Assembly (NCBI GenBank): GCA_028292545.1
Contig: JAQGMC010000033.1
Location: 1-55,726 of the forward strand
DNA length: 55,726 nucleotides
DNA from: Paucimonas sp.
GTDB taxonomy: Bacteria; Pseudomonadota; Gammaproteobacteria; Burkholderiales; Burkholderiaceae_D
Direction: 5' to 3'
Within the stretch, counting starts at the first letter, position 1, and each line of letters starts with the position of its first letter. Positions 19,054 to 28,015 of the stretch are shown here, in pieces. The position numbers and the translations under genes were made by a program. Below the pieces are notes generated by a model. The model searched no databases. It saw nothing but the letters and a program-made list of their open reading frames with translations, and had not been told where the DNA came from.

Positions 19054-19635
19054 TTAACGCTGTCGCCAGATACGCTGGAATTCCGCTTCCGGCAGCGCCC
19101 GCAACACCTTGATGTTTTGCCGGTAAACCGATGAAGGATCGGGCAGTGAATCGACGGCCCGGCTGATGCTGTCTTCGCGCAGCACATGCAGCATGGGCCA
19201 GGGTGAGCGGTTGGTGTAGTTGCTGCGGTCATCCGCCGCCGCATCCGCAAACTGGTAATCGGGATGGAAGCTGGCTACCTGCAATTCGCCTTCATAACCC
19301 TGCGCCTCAAGCAGCATGTCGACGATGTCCAGGTATTCGTTGTAGTCGGCGAAGTCCGTCAGCACGAAGGGATGGATCAGGATCAGCGTATCGACTTCGG
19401 TGGCGGGCGCTGCTGCCAGCATTTGCAGGGCGGCCAGCAAATCGGCTGTCAATCCTTGCGCATCCTGCGCCTGGCTTACCTGGTAACGCACCTGTTGCTT
19501 CACCTGCACCGCTTTGGCGAAGGGACACAGGTTCAAACCGATCACGGCTTCGTCTATCCAGCGGCGGGTGTCGGCGATGTAGGCATCCTCGGCGCCAGCC
19601 GCGGCCTGCTGCGGGTTTTGTTCATGCTCTTGCAT
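19054..19635 (-). CDS. DUF1415 family protein
   Basis: A 193-residue soluble protein of the conserved DUF1415 family, whose function is unknown. The family's N-terminal signature TRRWIDEAVIGLNLCPFAKAV lies at about residues 23-43 and includes the invariant CPF. ILIHPFVLTDFADYNEYL and ASFHPDYQFADAAADDRSNYTNRSPWPMLHVLRE are the other conserved blocks, rich in His, Asp and Tyr, which suggests an enzyme. The start at 19635 is chosen for its GGGAG site; the frame is open further upstream but without similarity. There is no clear terminator, so transcription may run into the HTH gene. Confidence 0.85.
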   Translation of the reverse strand: MQEHEQNPQQAAAGAEDAYIADTRRWIDEAVIGLNLCPFAKAVQVKQQVRYQVSQAQDAQGLTADLLAALQMLAAAPATEVDTLILIHPFVLTDFADYNEYLDIVDMLLEAQGYEGELQVASFHPDYQFADAAADDRSNYTNRSPWPMLHVLREDSISRAVDSLPDPSSVYRQNIKVLRALPEAEFQRIWRQR

Positions 19636-19921
19636 CCGTACTCCCTGTTCCGTGAGACCCGCGCGGCCACCGGCAGGATGCAGGCGCGGGCAAGCCTGCA
19701 CGCAGGGCCAAAGCATCCTGCGGGCTGCGTGGCGGGTGCTGGCTATTGAAGCCCGGATTCTACCTGCCCAGGACCTGAGCTGCGATCTGTGACAGTGGCC
19801 GCCAAAGCCATTTCCCAACTTCGTGTAACATCGGCCGGTGACTGGCAGGGTTGGCCCGCGCCCAGCATGCTGCACGCTTTCGAGACAGGCGGTGGCGAAA
19901 ACAAGAAACACAAAGCTTCCG

Positions 19922-21151
19922 ATGCCTGATTACAAATCGCTGCGGCCTGTCCTTCCGATCCTTATCGGTGTTTCAGTCATGCTCAGCCTGGCCATGGGCC
20001 TGCGCCAGAGCCTGGGCATCTTCCTGCAACCGCTCACCCGCGACATCGGCATTTCAGTGTCCGAATTCACGATTGCGATCGCGGTGCAAAACCTGTCCTG
20101 GGGTTTGCTGCAACCCTTTGCCGGCGCATGGGCGTCGCGAATGGGTTTTCGAGCGGCGATGCTGGCGGGCGCGGTGTGCTATGTCTGCGGCCTGATCCTG
20201 CTTGCCACCGCCAACGGCTTGCTGGGCGTGATACTCGGTGCGGGGGTGGCAATCGGCTTTGCAATGGCTTGCACCGGCAGCTCCATCTCCCTGGCCGTTG
20301 CAGCCCGCTCCGTCGACCCCGGCATCCGGCTCGTGGTGCTGGGCCTGGTTTCTGCAGCCGGCTCGCTTGGCGCCTTGCTGTCAGCGCCGATCGGGCAATA
20401 CCTGAACCAGGGCTATGGCTGGCGCGTTGGCATGTTCGCCTTCGTCGTGATTGCGCTGGCCATGATACCGGCAGCCTGGTTTGCGGGTCGCGCCGATCGC
20501 CTGCCCATGCCGGCTTCACCGGGTGGACTGGAAATGACCGGCCGTGCGGTGCTCAAGCAGGCGCTGCGCAATCCATCCTTCCTGGTGCTGACGCTGGCTT
20601 ATTTCGTCTGCGGCATGCAACTGGTTTTTCTTACCACGCACCTGCCCTCGTATCTTGAAATCTGCGGCATGGATCCGATGCTGTCGGCCAAGGCGCTGGG
20701 CATGATCGGCGGCTTCAATGTGCTGGGCAGCCTGTTCTTCGGCTGGGCCGGGTCGAAGTACAACAAGCTCATGCTGCTGGGCGGTATCTACATAGTGCGT
20801 TCGATGGCGCTGGCCTGGTATTTCACTGCCGCGCCCACGCCCGACAGTACGCTGGTTTTTGCAGCCATCATGGGCTTCCTGTGGCTGGGCGTGGTGCCGT
20901 TGATAGCGGGCTGGCTGGCCGAAACTTTTGGCGTGCGCTGGCAATCGATGCTGGCGGGTTTTGCCTTCATGAGCCACCAGTTCGGCAGCTTCATTGGCGC
21001 CTTTGGCGGCGGCGTGATATTCGACTTGTCCGGTTCCTATAACGCTGCCTGGCAGGGTGCGGTCGGCATCGGCCTGGTGGCGGGCCTGGTGCAGGCAACA
21101 TTTGCCTGGAGCCGGCCCAAGCCCCCGCCCGCAGCGGGCGCCATGGCCTGA
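19922..21151 (+). CDS. Major facilitator superfamily transporter
   Basis: A 409-residue polytopic membrane protein with twelve predicted hydrophobic segments. The first is LPILIGVSVMLSLAMGLRQSLGIFLQPL, and the loop between helices 2 and 3 has the MFS-type GAWASRMGFRAAMLAG. The sequence type resembles the CynX/monocarboxylate (OxlT-like) MFS groups that carry organic anions, but the substrate cannot be read from the sequence. The start ATG at 19922 is chosen because it opens directly before the first membrane helix; no good ribosome binding site is visible. The gene is divergent from the DUF1415 gene across 286 bases. Confidence 0.87.
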   Translation: MPDYKSLRPVLPILIGVSVMLSLAMGLRQSLGIFLQPLTRDIGISVSEFTIAIAVQNLSWGLLQPFAGAWASRMGFRAAMLAGAVCYVCGLILLATANGLLGVILGAGVAIGFAMACTGSSISLAVAARSVDPGIRLVVLGLVSAAGSLGALLSAPIGQYLNQGYGWRVGMFAFVVIALAMIPAAWFAGRADRLPMPASPGGLEMTGRAVLKQALRNPSFLVLTLAYFVCGMQLVFLTTHLPSYLEICGMDPMLSAKALGMIGGFNVLGSLFFGWAGSKYNKLMLLGGIYIVRSMALAWYFTAAPTPDSTLVFAAIMGFLWLGVVPLIAGWLAETFGVRWQSMLAGFAFMSHQFGSFIGAFGGGVIFDLSGSYNAAWQGAVGIGLVAGLVQATFAWSRPKPPPAAGAMA

Positions 21152-21208
21152 CAGGCATGCCGGGCGGGTTTCGTCTTGCCCGGGCCCGACCCCAGGGTGC
21201 AGGGGGTT

Positions 21209-22744
21209 TCAGGCGGCCGCGACGCGCTTGGCGCGCGGTGAAATCCGGCCCAGTTCAGCGCGCAATACTTCAAGGTTGACCGGCTTGACCAGGTGATGGT
21301 CCATGCCCGAGGCGGCGGCGCGGCGGCGCACATCGTCGTGGCCCCAACCGGTCAACGCAATGATGACGGTTACTTCACTACCCGGTTGCTGGCGGATGCG
21401 GCGCGTCGCTTCGTAGCCATCCATGTCGGGCAAGCCGATATCCATGAACACGACGTCGGGCCGGGCATGCTGTGCCATGTCCACGGCTTCGCGTCCGTCA
21501 TAAGCTTTCAGGACCGTATGGCCGTCCAGTTCCAGCATCATTTGCAGCATGTCGGCACCGTCGCGGTTGTCATCGACCACCAGCACGACGAAGTGCTCCT
21601 CCGCTGCCGGGCTGGTGGCGCCAGCCAGCACTGGCAGCGCCATCCGTGCCGCACTGCGCATGACGATGGGCAGCCTGAAAACAAATTCGCAACCCTGGCC
21701 GATTCCGGGGCTGCTGGCGCTTACCGTGCCACCGTGCATTTCAATGAATCGCCTGGTCAGGCTGAGGCCGATGCCGAGCCCGCCCAGCACCTGGCCGCGC
21801 ACCGGATCGCTTTGCGCAAACATGTCGAAGATGCGTGGCAGTGCGTCCGCCTCCAGGCCGATACCCTTGTCCTTGATGCGGAAGATGACATCATCGCCAT
21901 CGAGCTCGACGGTGAAGTCGATGGTCGATGGTTGCGGCGTGAATTTGATCGCGTTGGCGAGCACGTTCGACAGGCTCTGGACCAGGCGGGCCGGGTCGGC
22001 GTCGAGCATGACGGTTTGCGCTGGCTGCGCCTGGTTGATGCGATGCCCGCCAGCCTCCAGCAGCGGAGCGCAGATCTCGATGGCATGTGCGACGACTTCG
22101 GCCAGCGCCACCGGCTTGCGTTGCAGCGTGATCTTGCCGCTGGTGACGCGGGCGACGTCTAGCAAGTCGTCCACCAGGCGCGTCAGGTGCGCAACCTGGC
22201 GTTCCACGACTTGCGTCACATTGCCGATGTTGGCGCTGGCTGGAAAGCTGCGGTTCAAGACTTGCATCGCAGTGCGGATCGGCGCCAGCGGGTTGCGCAG
22301 TTCATGGCCCAGGCTGGCGAGGAACTCATCTTTGAGCCGGTCGGTTTCGCGCATCTGGTATTGGCGGATGCGGCCGCGCAAAGCAGAACGGGCCGAACTG
22401 ATCAGCGAGGCGGCGCGCACCGGTCTTTCCAGCAAGGTGACGTTGCCCAGCATCTCGACCACGCCATGCAGGTTGGGCGAGTCCACGCCGTGATTGGTCA
22501 GGACCAGGATCGGCAGGTCCGACCAGTTGGGTTGGTCGGCCACATATTGCGCCAGCGGCTTGAGCGCGCCGGCGCTGAGCATTTCCTCGACGATGAAGAG
22601 CGCACCCGCGCCGTGGTCAAGTTCGCGCAGCGTCTCTGCCACGCTCATGCACACGAAGCATTCCAGCCCGGCGCCCTCGAGCACCTTGGACGCGAGCAAG
22701 GCATCACGCCCGACCGGGGCATGAATCAGGATACGTCTTTCCAT
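21209..22744 (-). CDS. Hybrid sensor histidine kinase with C-terminal receiver
   Basis: A 511-residue soluble kinase. Residues 1-120 fold like a receiver (RILIHAPVGRDALLASKVLEGAGL), but the site of the phospho-acceptor Asp reads ALFIVEEML, so it is probably a pseudo-receiver. HisKA has the H-box H147 in ASLGHELRNPLAPI. HATPase_c has the N-box SNVLANAIKFTP, DKGIGLEADALPRIFDMF and GGLGIGLSLTRRF. The C-terminal receiver has DDN and phospho-acceptor D435 in VVFMDIGLPDMDGYEATRR, with the conserved T and K of ALTGWG and HLVKP. There are no membrane segments. It lies 9 bases after the kaiC-like gene and is surely co-transcribed, so the ATPase probably feeds this kinase. Confidence 0.93.
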   Translation of the reverse strand: MERRILIHAPVGRDALLASKVLEGAGLECFVCMSVAETLRELDHGAGALFIVEEMLSAGALKPLAQYVADQPNWSDLPILVLTNHGVDSPNLHGVVEMLGNVTLLERPVRAASLISSARSALRGRIRQYQMRETDRLKDEFLASLGHELRNPLAPIRTAMQVLNRSFPASANIGNVTQVVERQVAHLTRLVDDLLDVARVTSGKITLQRKPVALAEVVAHAIEICAPLLEAGGHRINQAQPAQTVMLDADPARLVQSLSNVLANAIKFTPQPSTIDFTVELDGDDVIFRIKDKGIGLEADALPRIFDMFAQSDPVRGQVLGGLGIGLSLTRRFIEMHGGTVSASSPGIGQGCEFVFRLPIVMRSAARMALPVLAGATSPAAEEHFVVLVVDDNRDGADMLQMMLELDGHTVLKAYDGREAVDMAQHARPDVVFMDIGLPDMDGYEATRRIRQQPGSEVTVIIALTGWGHDDVRRRAAASGMDHHLVKPVNLEVLRAELGRISPRAKRVAAA

Positions 22745-22753
22745 GCCGCCGGC

Positions 22754-24262
22754 TTAGTTGAGGTCCGCCCGGACCTCGCGCGGCGCAGGCGCTTGGTCAA
22801 GAATGGTCGGTATCCCGCTCAGGATGCCGTGAAATTCTCGCAGCACCGGTCCGACCTGCAATCCTTTGGACGACATGCAGAAGTGGCGGATGGTGCGTTC
22901 ATGCACGCCGCCGCGTTTCTTGAAGACAGAGATCGCTTGCTGCACCTCGCCGCGCGCTTCGAAATAGCGCAGCATGATGACGTTGTCGGCCAGGTAACTG
23001 ACGTTGGCCGTGCTGGTCATGTTCGGACCCAGGATGCCTTGCTGCACGCCGACCAGGATCGTGACCACGCCGCGCTGCCCCAGGTAGGTCAGCAATTCAT
23101 GCAGGTGCGTGGTCAGGAAATTTTCGTCCGGCATCGCATTCAGGTAGCCATTCAGGCTATCGATGACAATGACTTTGGCGCCCTCGTCGGCTTCGCGGCA
23201 TACCGTTTCGGCATACTCGCCGGGCGTCAACTCGGCCGGGTCAACCTGCCGGATCAACAAAGATCCGGCCTCCATCGGCGTGCGCAAATCCAGCCCCAGC
23301 CCGGCGCAACGGTTCAGCAAGTTGCTGATCGATTCTTCAAAGATGAACATCGCAGCGTGATGCTGCTGCCGCACGGCTGATACCACGAATTGCGCAGCCA
23401 GCGAGGATTTCCCCGAACCCGGGGGGCCGACCAGGAAGGTGCTGGTGCTTTCTTCCACGCCGCCGCCGAGCAGGGTGTCGAGTTCGGCCAGCCCAGTGGA
23501 AAACAACTTCGGTTTGCTGATGACGCGCGACTCCGACGCCACCAGGCGCGGATAAGCCTTCAGGCCGCCGCGCCGGATCGTATAGTCGTGCAGGCCCTCG
23601 CGATAGGACATGCCGCGGTATTTGATGACGCGCACATGGCGCCTGGTTGCGCCGTAGTTGCTCAGTGTCTGGTCAAACGAAATCACGCCATGCGCGATGC
23701 TGCGCACTTCGAGGTCCTTTTCGCCCGCGGTGCGGTCGTCCAGGAACATGACGGTGCATTCCCGGCGCGAAAAGAACTGCTTGAACGCCAGCACCTGGCG
23801 CCGGTAGCGCAGCGCATTCACTGCCAGCAACTGCAGCTCGGACAGCGAGTCGAGCACCACGCGTGCCGGCTTCAAATCTTCCACGACACGGATCAACTCT
23901 TGCGTCGTGGTACTCAATTCCACTTCGGACGGGTGAAATATTGTGTACTGCTGCTCCGGGTCGAGCATGCTTTCCGACGGAATCACTTCATGTATGTGGA
24001 TACGGTCGAGCGACCAGCCGTGGGAAGCGGCCACCGCCTGGATTTCAGAGATGGTTTCAGACAGCGTGATGTAAAGCGTCGTTTCGTTATTGCGTGCCCC
24101 CTCCAGCAGGAATTGCAAGGCCATCGTGGTCTTGCCGGTGCCGGGTTCGCCTTCGATCAGGTAGAGCCGGTTGGCTGCCAGCCCGCCGCCGAGGATGACG
24201 TCAATGCCGGAAATGCCGGTCGATAGAAAATTCGATGCAGGGGGAGTTTGTACAGATGCCAT
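22754..24262 (-). CDS. KaiC-like double-domain RecA-fold ATPase
   Basis: A 502-residue protein with two KaiC domains. The first begins LSTGISGIDVILGGGL and has Walker A GEPGTGKTT at 38-46 and a catalytic acidic segment ITLSETISEI. The second begins FSTGLAELDTLLGGGV and has Walker A GPPGSGKSS near 280 and MFIFEESISNLL. Walker B strands (RVVLDSLSEL, VIVIDSLNGY) are present in both. Cyanobacterial KaiC is the clock core. Homologues in proteobacteria, usually beside a histidine kinase as here, act in signalling, with their own function poorly known. No kaiA or kaiB is in the window. The start is chosen before the first domain; an upstream in-frame ATG gives a basic extension without similarity. 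Confidence 0.9.
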   Translation of the reverse strand: MASVQTPPASNFLSTGISGIDVILGGGLAANRLYLIEGEPGTGKTTMALQFLLEGARNNETTLYITLSETISEIQAVAASHGWSLDRIHIHEVIPSESMLDPEQQYTIFHPSEVELSTTTQELIRVVEDLKPARVVLDSLSELQLLAVNALRYRRQVLAFKQFFSRRECTVMFLDDRTAGEKDLEVRSIAHGVISFDQTLSNYGATRRHVRVIKYRGMSYREGLHDYTIRRGGLKAYPRLVASESRVISKPKLFSTGLAELDTLLGGGVEESTSTFLVGPPGSGKSSLAAQFVVSAVRQQHHAAMFIFEESISNLLNRCAGLGLDLRTPMEAGSLLIRQVDPAELTPGEYAETVCREADEGAKVIVIDSLNGYLNAMPDENFLTTHLHELLTYLGQRGVVTILVGVQQGILGPNMTSTANVSYLADNVIMLRYFEARGEVQQAISVFKKRGGVHERTIRHFCMSSKGLQVGPVLREFHGILSGIPTILDQAPAPREVRADLN

Positions 24263-24709
24263 GTAGTGCCGAGTCCAGTTTGCACGCCTGCGGCGCTTCG
24301 CTGCGGCAGGGCGGTGAATAGATGTGAAGCTGCACCGGGTCCGATGAGCCACAGGAAAACTTTCCACATGAGAGTGGATCCTGCGTGTCCAGACCGGTGT
24401 AGCCCGGCAGATTCCTACAGGCGGGAAAAATTATAGCCGTGATCTTCGGTGGCCGAGTCTGCAAAAAAGGGATTAGAAGCAAGCAACTTTGATCCCGGTC
24501 AATAGGTGTGTGGGCCCAACGACTCAGCGACAAAATTGCTCTTCCGCGCGGATTCCCCACGACCGCATGGACGGCGCCGGCTCGACCGCATGCTCCTTGG
24601 AAGCATGGCAAAGAAGGTCTTGCTGAAGTCGCGGCTGCCGGTGTTGGTGTTGCTGTTGGTGTTGCGCTGATCGAATTGACGGGACCTGGTCTGACGGCTT
24701 ACGGGCGCG
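24263..24709. other. Regulatory region of the kaiC-like operon, no CDS
   Basis: There are 447 bases without a credible gene. On the minus strand it holds an FNR-type box at 24502-24489 and a perfect -10 TATAAT at 24435-24430. The plus strand has a short GGTGTTG-rich stretch (about 24639-24668). No terminator for the transglycosylase gene was recognised. Confidence 0.5.
24489..24502 (-). promoter_or_regulatory. FNR/ANR-type box upstream of the kaiC-like operon
   Basis: TTGACCGGGATCAA on the minus strand (plus TTGATCCCGGTCAA) differs from TTGAT-N4-ATCAA at one base. With the TATAAT at 24435-24430 as -10, a start near 24423 would put the box centre close to -72, a face of the helix used by class I FNR/CRP sites. 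There is no suitable promoter on the plus side. Confidence 0.55.
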
Positions 24710-25843
24710 CTACTTTGCGCGCGCTGCGCGCACTGCACGTCCCAAGTCGGCGACCGACATCGCATAAAAGAAGCTGCGGTTGTATTGCGTAATGGCGAAA
24801 AAATTCGCGGTGCCGATCCAGAACTCGGTCGGCTCCGCACCATTCTGCAAGTCGACCAGGCCGTAGCGCAGTTCGGCGGGCACGGGCACCGTGGGCGTCA
24901 CGCCCCCTTGCGCTAGTTCGTCAAGGGTCAGGCGCGCCTGTAGGCCGTGGGTCAGGAACTCTTGCCATGCGCCGCTGTTGGACACGGTGGCGGGAAAGGC
25001 AACCGGCAAGCCTTTTTCCCAGCCGTGCTGCAACAGGAAATTGGCCACGCTGCCGATCGCATCCACGGGCGACCCGCGCAAGTCAACCCGCTGGTCACCA
25101 TCGAAATCCACAGCGAAGCGCCGGATACTGCCCGGCATGAATTGCGGCAAGCCGATAGCGCCGGCATATGACCCCTTCAGGCTGAACGGATCGACCTTCA
25201 CTTCGCGCGCATACACCATCACGTTTTCCAGCTCGCCGCGAAAGTATTCCATCCGCTTGGCGCGGTTGGGTGCTTCCGGATAGGCAAACGCCAGCGTGGC
25301 CAATGCATCCATCACGCGGAAATTGCCGGTGTTGCGGCCATAGATGGTTTCCACGCCGATAATCCCGACGATGATCTCCGCCGGCACGCCAAATTGTTCT
25401 TCAGCGCGCGCCAGCGCATCGGCATGGCGGTCCCAGAATTCGACGCCAGCCTGGATGCGCAAGGGTTCGACGAAACGCGCGCGATAGGCTTGCCAGTTCT
25501 TGGGCTTGCCTGGCGGGGCCGGCTTCACCAGTTGCACGGCGCGCTCCACCAGGTGCACCTTCGACAATAGCGTGCGCACTTCTTCCGGGTCGAACTGGTG
25601 CACTTCAGCCATGCGCTCGATGAAAGGCGCGGCTTCCTTCCATTGTCCGAAGTTGGCGAATTCACCGACCTCTTCTGTTGCGACCACCTTCTTCACGGCC
25701 GGCGGGCGCGGCTTGCGCGGCGCAGCCTCGCTGGGCGCGGGCGGCAGGGCCAGCAACGCAGCTGCGACCAGCATGCAAAAGCTTGCGGCGCCGCTTTTCA
25801 AGGGCAGCGGAAAAACCAGGGTATCCAGGGGCTTCAATGGCAT
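24710..25843 (-). CDS. mltB: Lytic murein transglycosylase, MltB/SltB type
   Basis: A 377-residue peptidoglycan-cleaving enzyme acting in the periplasm. The N-terminus is a signal sequence with AASFCMLVAAALLALPPAPSEA; the cysteine is not in a good lipobox, so membrane anchoring is uncertain. The catalytic core holds GVPAEIIVGIIGVETIYGRNTG with the catalytic Glu in GVET, followed by FRVMDALATLAFAYP. The family motif GSYAGAIGLPQFMPGS comes next, and then a calcium-loop-like DFDGDQRVDLRGS. ATG 25843 is used; TTG at 25858 is an alternative. In relatives mltB is also found close to cysM. Confidence 0.9.
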   Translation of the reverse strand: MPLKPLDTLVFPLPLKSGAASFCMLVAAALLALPPAPSEAAPRKPRPPAVKKVVATEEVGEFANFGQWKEAAPFIERMAEVHQFDPEEVRTLLSKVHLVERAVQLVKPAPPGKPKNWQAYRARFVEPLRIQAGVEFWDRHADALARAEEQFGVPAEIIVGIIGVETIYGRNTGNFRVMDALATLAFAYPEAPNRAKRMEYFRGELENVMVYAREVKVDPFSLKGSYAGAIGLPQFMPGSIRRFAVDFDGDQRVDLRGSPVDAIGSVANFLLQHGWEKGLPVAFPATVSNSGAWQEFLTHGLQARLTLDELAQGGVTPTVPVPAELRYGLVDLQNGAEPTEFWIGTANFFAITQYNRSFFYAMSVADLGRAVRAARAK

Positions 25844-25960
25844 CACGGATTCAGTCAAGCGAGATAGGGTAGGGAGGGGCGCGCCACGGCCGACAGCGTG
25901 ACGCGGCAGGCAGCCGGCACGCTGCCACGGCTGGCACCTTGCCTTGCGGCGCCGCGTTCA

Positions 25961-28015
25961 TCATCGGCACAGCCGCAGCAATTTCCGCAGCCGCGCAATA
26001 TCCGGGTCGCGGCTTGCAGCGCCGGCCTGCACCGGCGGGCCGGCATAGCGCAGTTTTTCATACACTTCCAGGAATTCGCACCAGGCGCGCAGCTTGTCCG
26101 GGTTGGCCGCGGCCCGGTCCGCTTGCAGCCGGTTACGCCAGCCGCGTGGTCCTTCGTGCAATTCGCGTGGCATACCCTGGCGCGACAGCGACTGGCAGAA
26201 GCGATCATATAGCGCTTCCAGCCGGTCACGCCGGCGGCGGTTGCGCAGCAGGGGCAAGCCCATCGCCACCATCACCAGTGAAAAACAGGCGATCGACAAG
26301 GCGGCCAGCGTACGCCAGCCCGGGTCGCGAAAACCGAGCGATTCCAGCAGGTTGCGCTGGCGCGTGGCCGAATAGTCCAGCACCATCTGGTTCCAGCGGT
26401 TGTTGATCGCGTCCCAGTTCATGCGCATGTTTTGCAGCGCGCCTTCCCATTTGCTGCCTGCCATATTGAAACTGACAAGGCCACCCAGGAGCGTCTGCGT
26501 GGCTTCGCTGCGCAAACTGGATTCGATGCGCCCCGGCGCGATCGCGGCAGTGGGGTCGACCCGGACCCAGCCGCGCTCGCCCAGCCAGACCTCGGTCCAG
26601 GCATGGGCGTCGGACTGGCGCACCGTCATATAGCCGTCGAGCCGGTTGACTTCGCCGCCCTGGTAGCCAGTCACGACCCGTGCCGGTATGTCCATGGCGC
26701 GCATCAGCACGACAAAGGCGCTGGCATAGTGCTCGCAAAAGCCGGCCCGCGTGCTGAACAGGAATTCGTCAACCGTATGCTCACCCAGCGCCGGCGGCTC
26801 CAGCGTGTAGCGGAAGTTTTGCTGGCGGAACATTTCCAGCACCTTTTGCACCAGCAGGTTCGGGTCGCTGCTGGTTGCCAGCATTTGCGTTGCCAATTCA
26901 TGCGTGCGCGGATTGAAGCCCGGCGGCAGTTGCACCCAATCGCGCAGGGAGCGCGCGGTTTCAGGCGCGCTGAACTGGAAGTCGAGGTAGGACGCGGCTT
27001 CATAACGGATACGTTGGTTGACCGGGGTCCGCGCCAGCAATTGCAGGTCGGTCTGCACCGTCACTGATTGCGCAGCGATGCGCGGCACCTGCGCCGGCAT
27101 TTCCAGCGCGAACAGTGAATGCTGGCCGGTCGGCTCCAGCGTCACGCGGTAGCGGGTAAGGCGGTCGTTGGCCCGCACCAGGGTGGGCTGGGCCTGGTTG
27201 CGCCGCACCGGCGCTGGCGTCCAGGTCCGGCCGTCGAACACGCCCAGCACGGGGCCGCGCCAGTACAGGGCCGCATGCCTTGGTACTGGATCGATGAATT
27301 CAACCCGGTAGGCGATATCGCTGGAAAGCGCCAGCTTGGTGATGTGGCCCGGGGCCATGCTGTCGCTCAGGCCGGTGGTGCCGCTGCTGCTTTGGCTGGC
27401 ACCGCCCCAGAACGGCCCGTGGAAGCGCGGGAACAGCAGGAACAGCACCACCATCAGCGGCAGGGCCAGGCCGACGATGCTGCCGGCCAGGCGCAGCCGT
27501 TCGCGCAGCGGCGGCGCATTCTGCGCGTACTGGAATGAAATCTGCACCGTCAATACCAGCACCACGGCAACAGCCATCAAGGCCGTGGTGACGACCGTCT
27601 GTGAATAGAAAAAATTCATCAGGATCAGGAAGAAACTGAGGAACACCACGACGAAGGCATCGCGCTTGGCGTGCATCTCCAGCAGCTTGAAGGCAATCAG
27701 CAAGACCAGCATCGCCACGCCGGTATCCCGCCCCAGCATGGTTTGATAGGTGAACAGCACGCCAGTCATGACCGCCAGGCACACCGGCAGCAGCAACCAG
27801 CGCGGCGGCAGGCGGTCGCCGCGCAGCGTGATCCAGCAGCGCCAGGCCAGCAAGCCCAATGCAACCTGGGTGATCCAGGGTGGCAGGTGAGCGCCGTGCG
27901 GCGCCATGATCAGCGCGCAAGTGACGATGAGGAACAGGATGTCGATTTTTTCGCGCGACAAGTTGCTGGCGGCGCGCGTCAAGCGCGCCCGGCCGGCGCT
28001 TGGCAATACCTTCAT
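25961..28015 (-). CDS. tgpA: TgpA-type transglutaminase-like membrane protein (DUF3488)
   Basis: A 684-residue inner membrane protein. It has five to six N-terminal transmembrane helices (DUF3488). A large periplasmic transglutaminase-like domain has the catalytic triad C427 in GFCEHYASAF, H471 in SDAHAWTEVW and the Asp of RVDPT. One further membrane helix and a DUF4129-like C-terminus follow. The Pseudomonas homologue TgpA is essential, but its substrate is not known. The start overlaps the DUF58 stop (ATGA), so it is translationally coupled as the last gene of the moxR-DUF58-tgpA operon. Confidence 0.92.
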   Translation of the reverse strand: MKVLPSAGRARLTRAASNLSREKIDILFLIVTCALIMAPHGAHLPPWITQVALGLLAWRCWITLRGDRLPPRWLLLPVCLAVMTGVLFTYQTMLGRDTGVAMLVLLIAFKLLEMHAKRDAFVVVFLSFFLILMNFFYSQTVVTTALMAVAVVLVLTVQISFQYAQNAPPLRERLRLAGSIVGLALPLMVVLFLLFPRFHGPFWGGASQSSSGTTGLSDSMAPGHITKLALSSDIAYRVEFIDPVPRHAALYWRGPVLGVFDGRTWTPAPVRRNQAQPTLVRANDRLTRYRVTLEPTGQHSLFALEMPAQVPRIAAQSVTVQTDLQLLARTPVNQRIRYEAASYLDFQFSAPETARSLRDWVQLPPGFNPRTHELATQMLATSSDPNLLVQKVLEMFRQQNFRYTLEPPALGEHTVDEFLFSTRAGFCEHYASAFVVLMRAMDIPARVVTGYQGGEVNRLDGYMTVRQSDAHAWTEVWLGERGWVRVDPTAAIAPGRIESSLRSEATQTLLGGLVSFNMAGSKWEGALQNMRMNWDAINNRWNQMVLDYSATRQRNLLESLGFRDPGWRTLAALSIACFSLVMVAMGLPLLRNRRRRDRLEALYDRFCQSLSRQGMPRELHEGPRGWRNRLQADRAAANPDKLRAWCEFLEVYEKLRYAGPPVQAGAASRDPDIARLRKLLRLCR

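Noticed and set aside
24508..24792. Plus-strand ORF of 94 codons upstream of the kaiC-like operon
   Set aside because: It overlaps the 3' end of the transglycosylase gene, has no ribosome binding site and no recognisable similarity.
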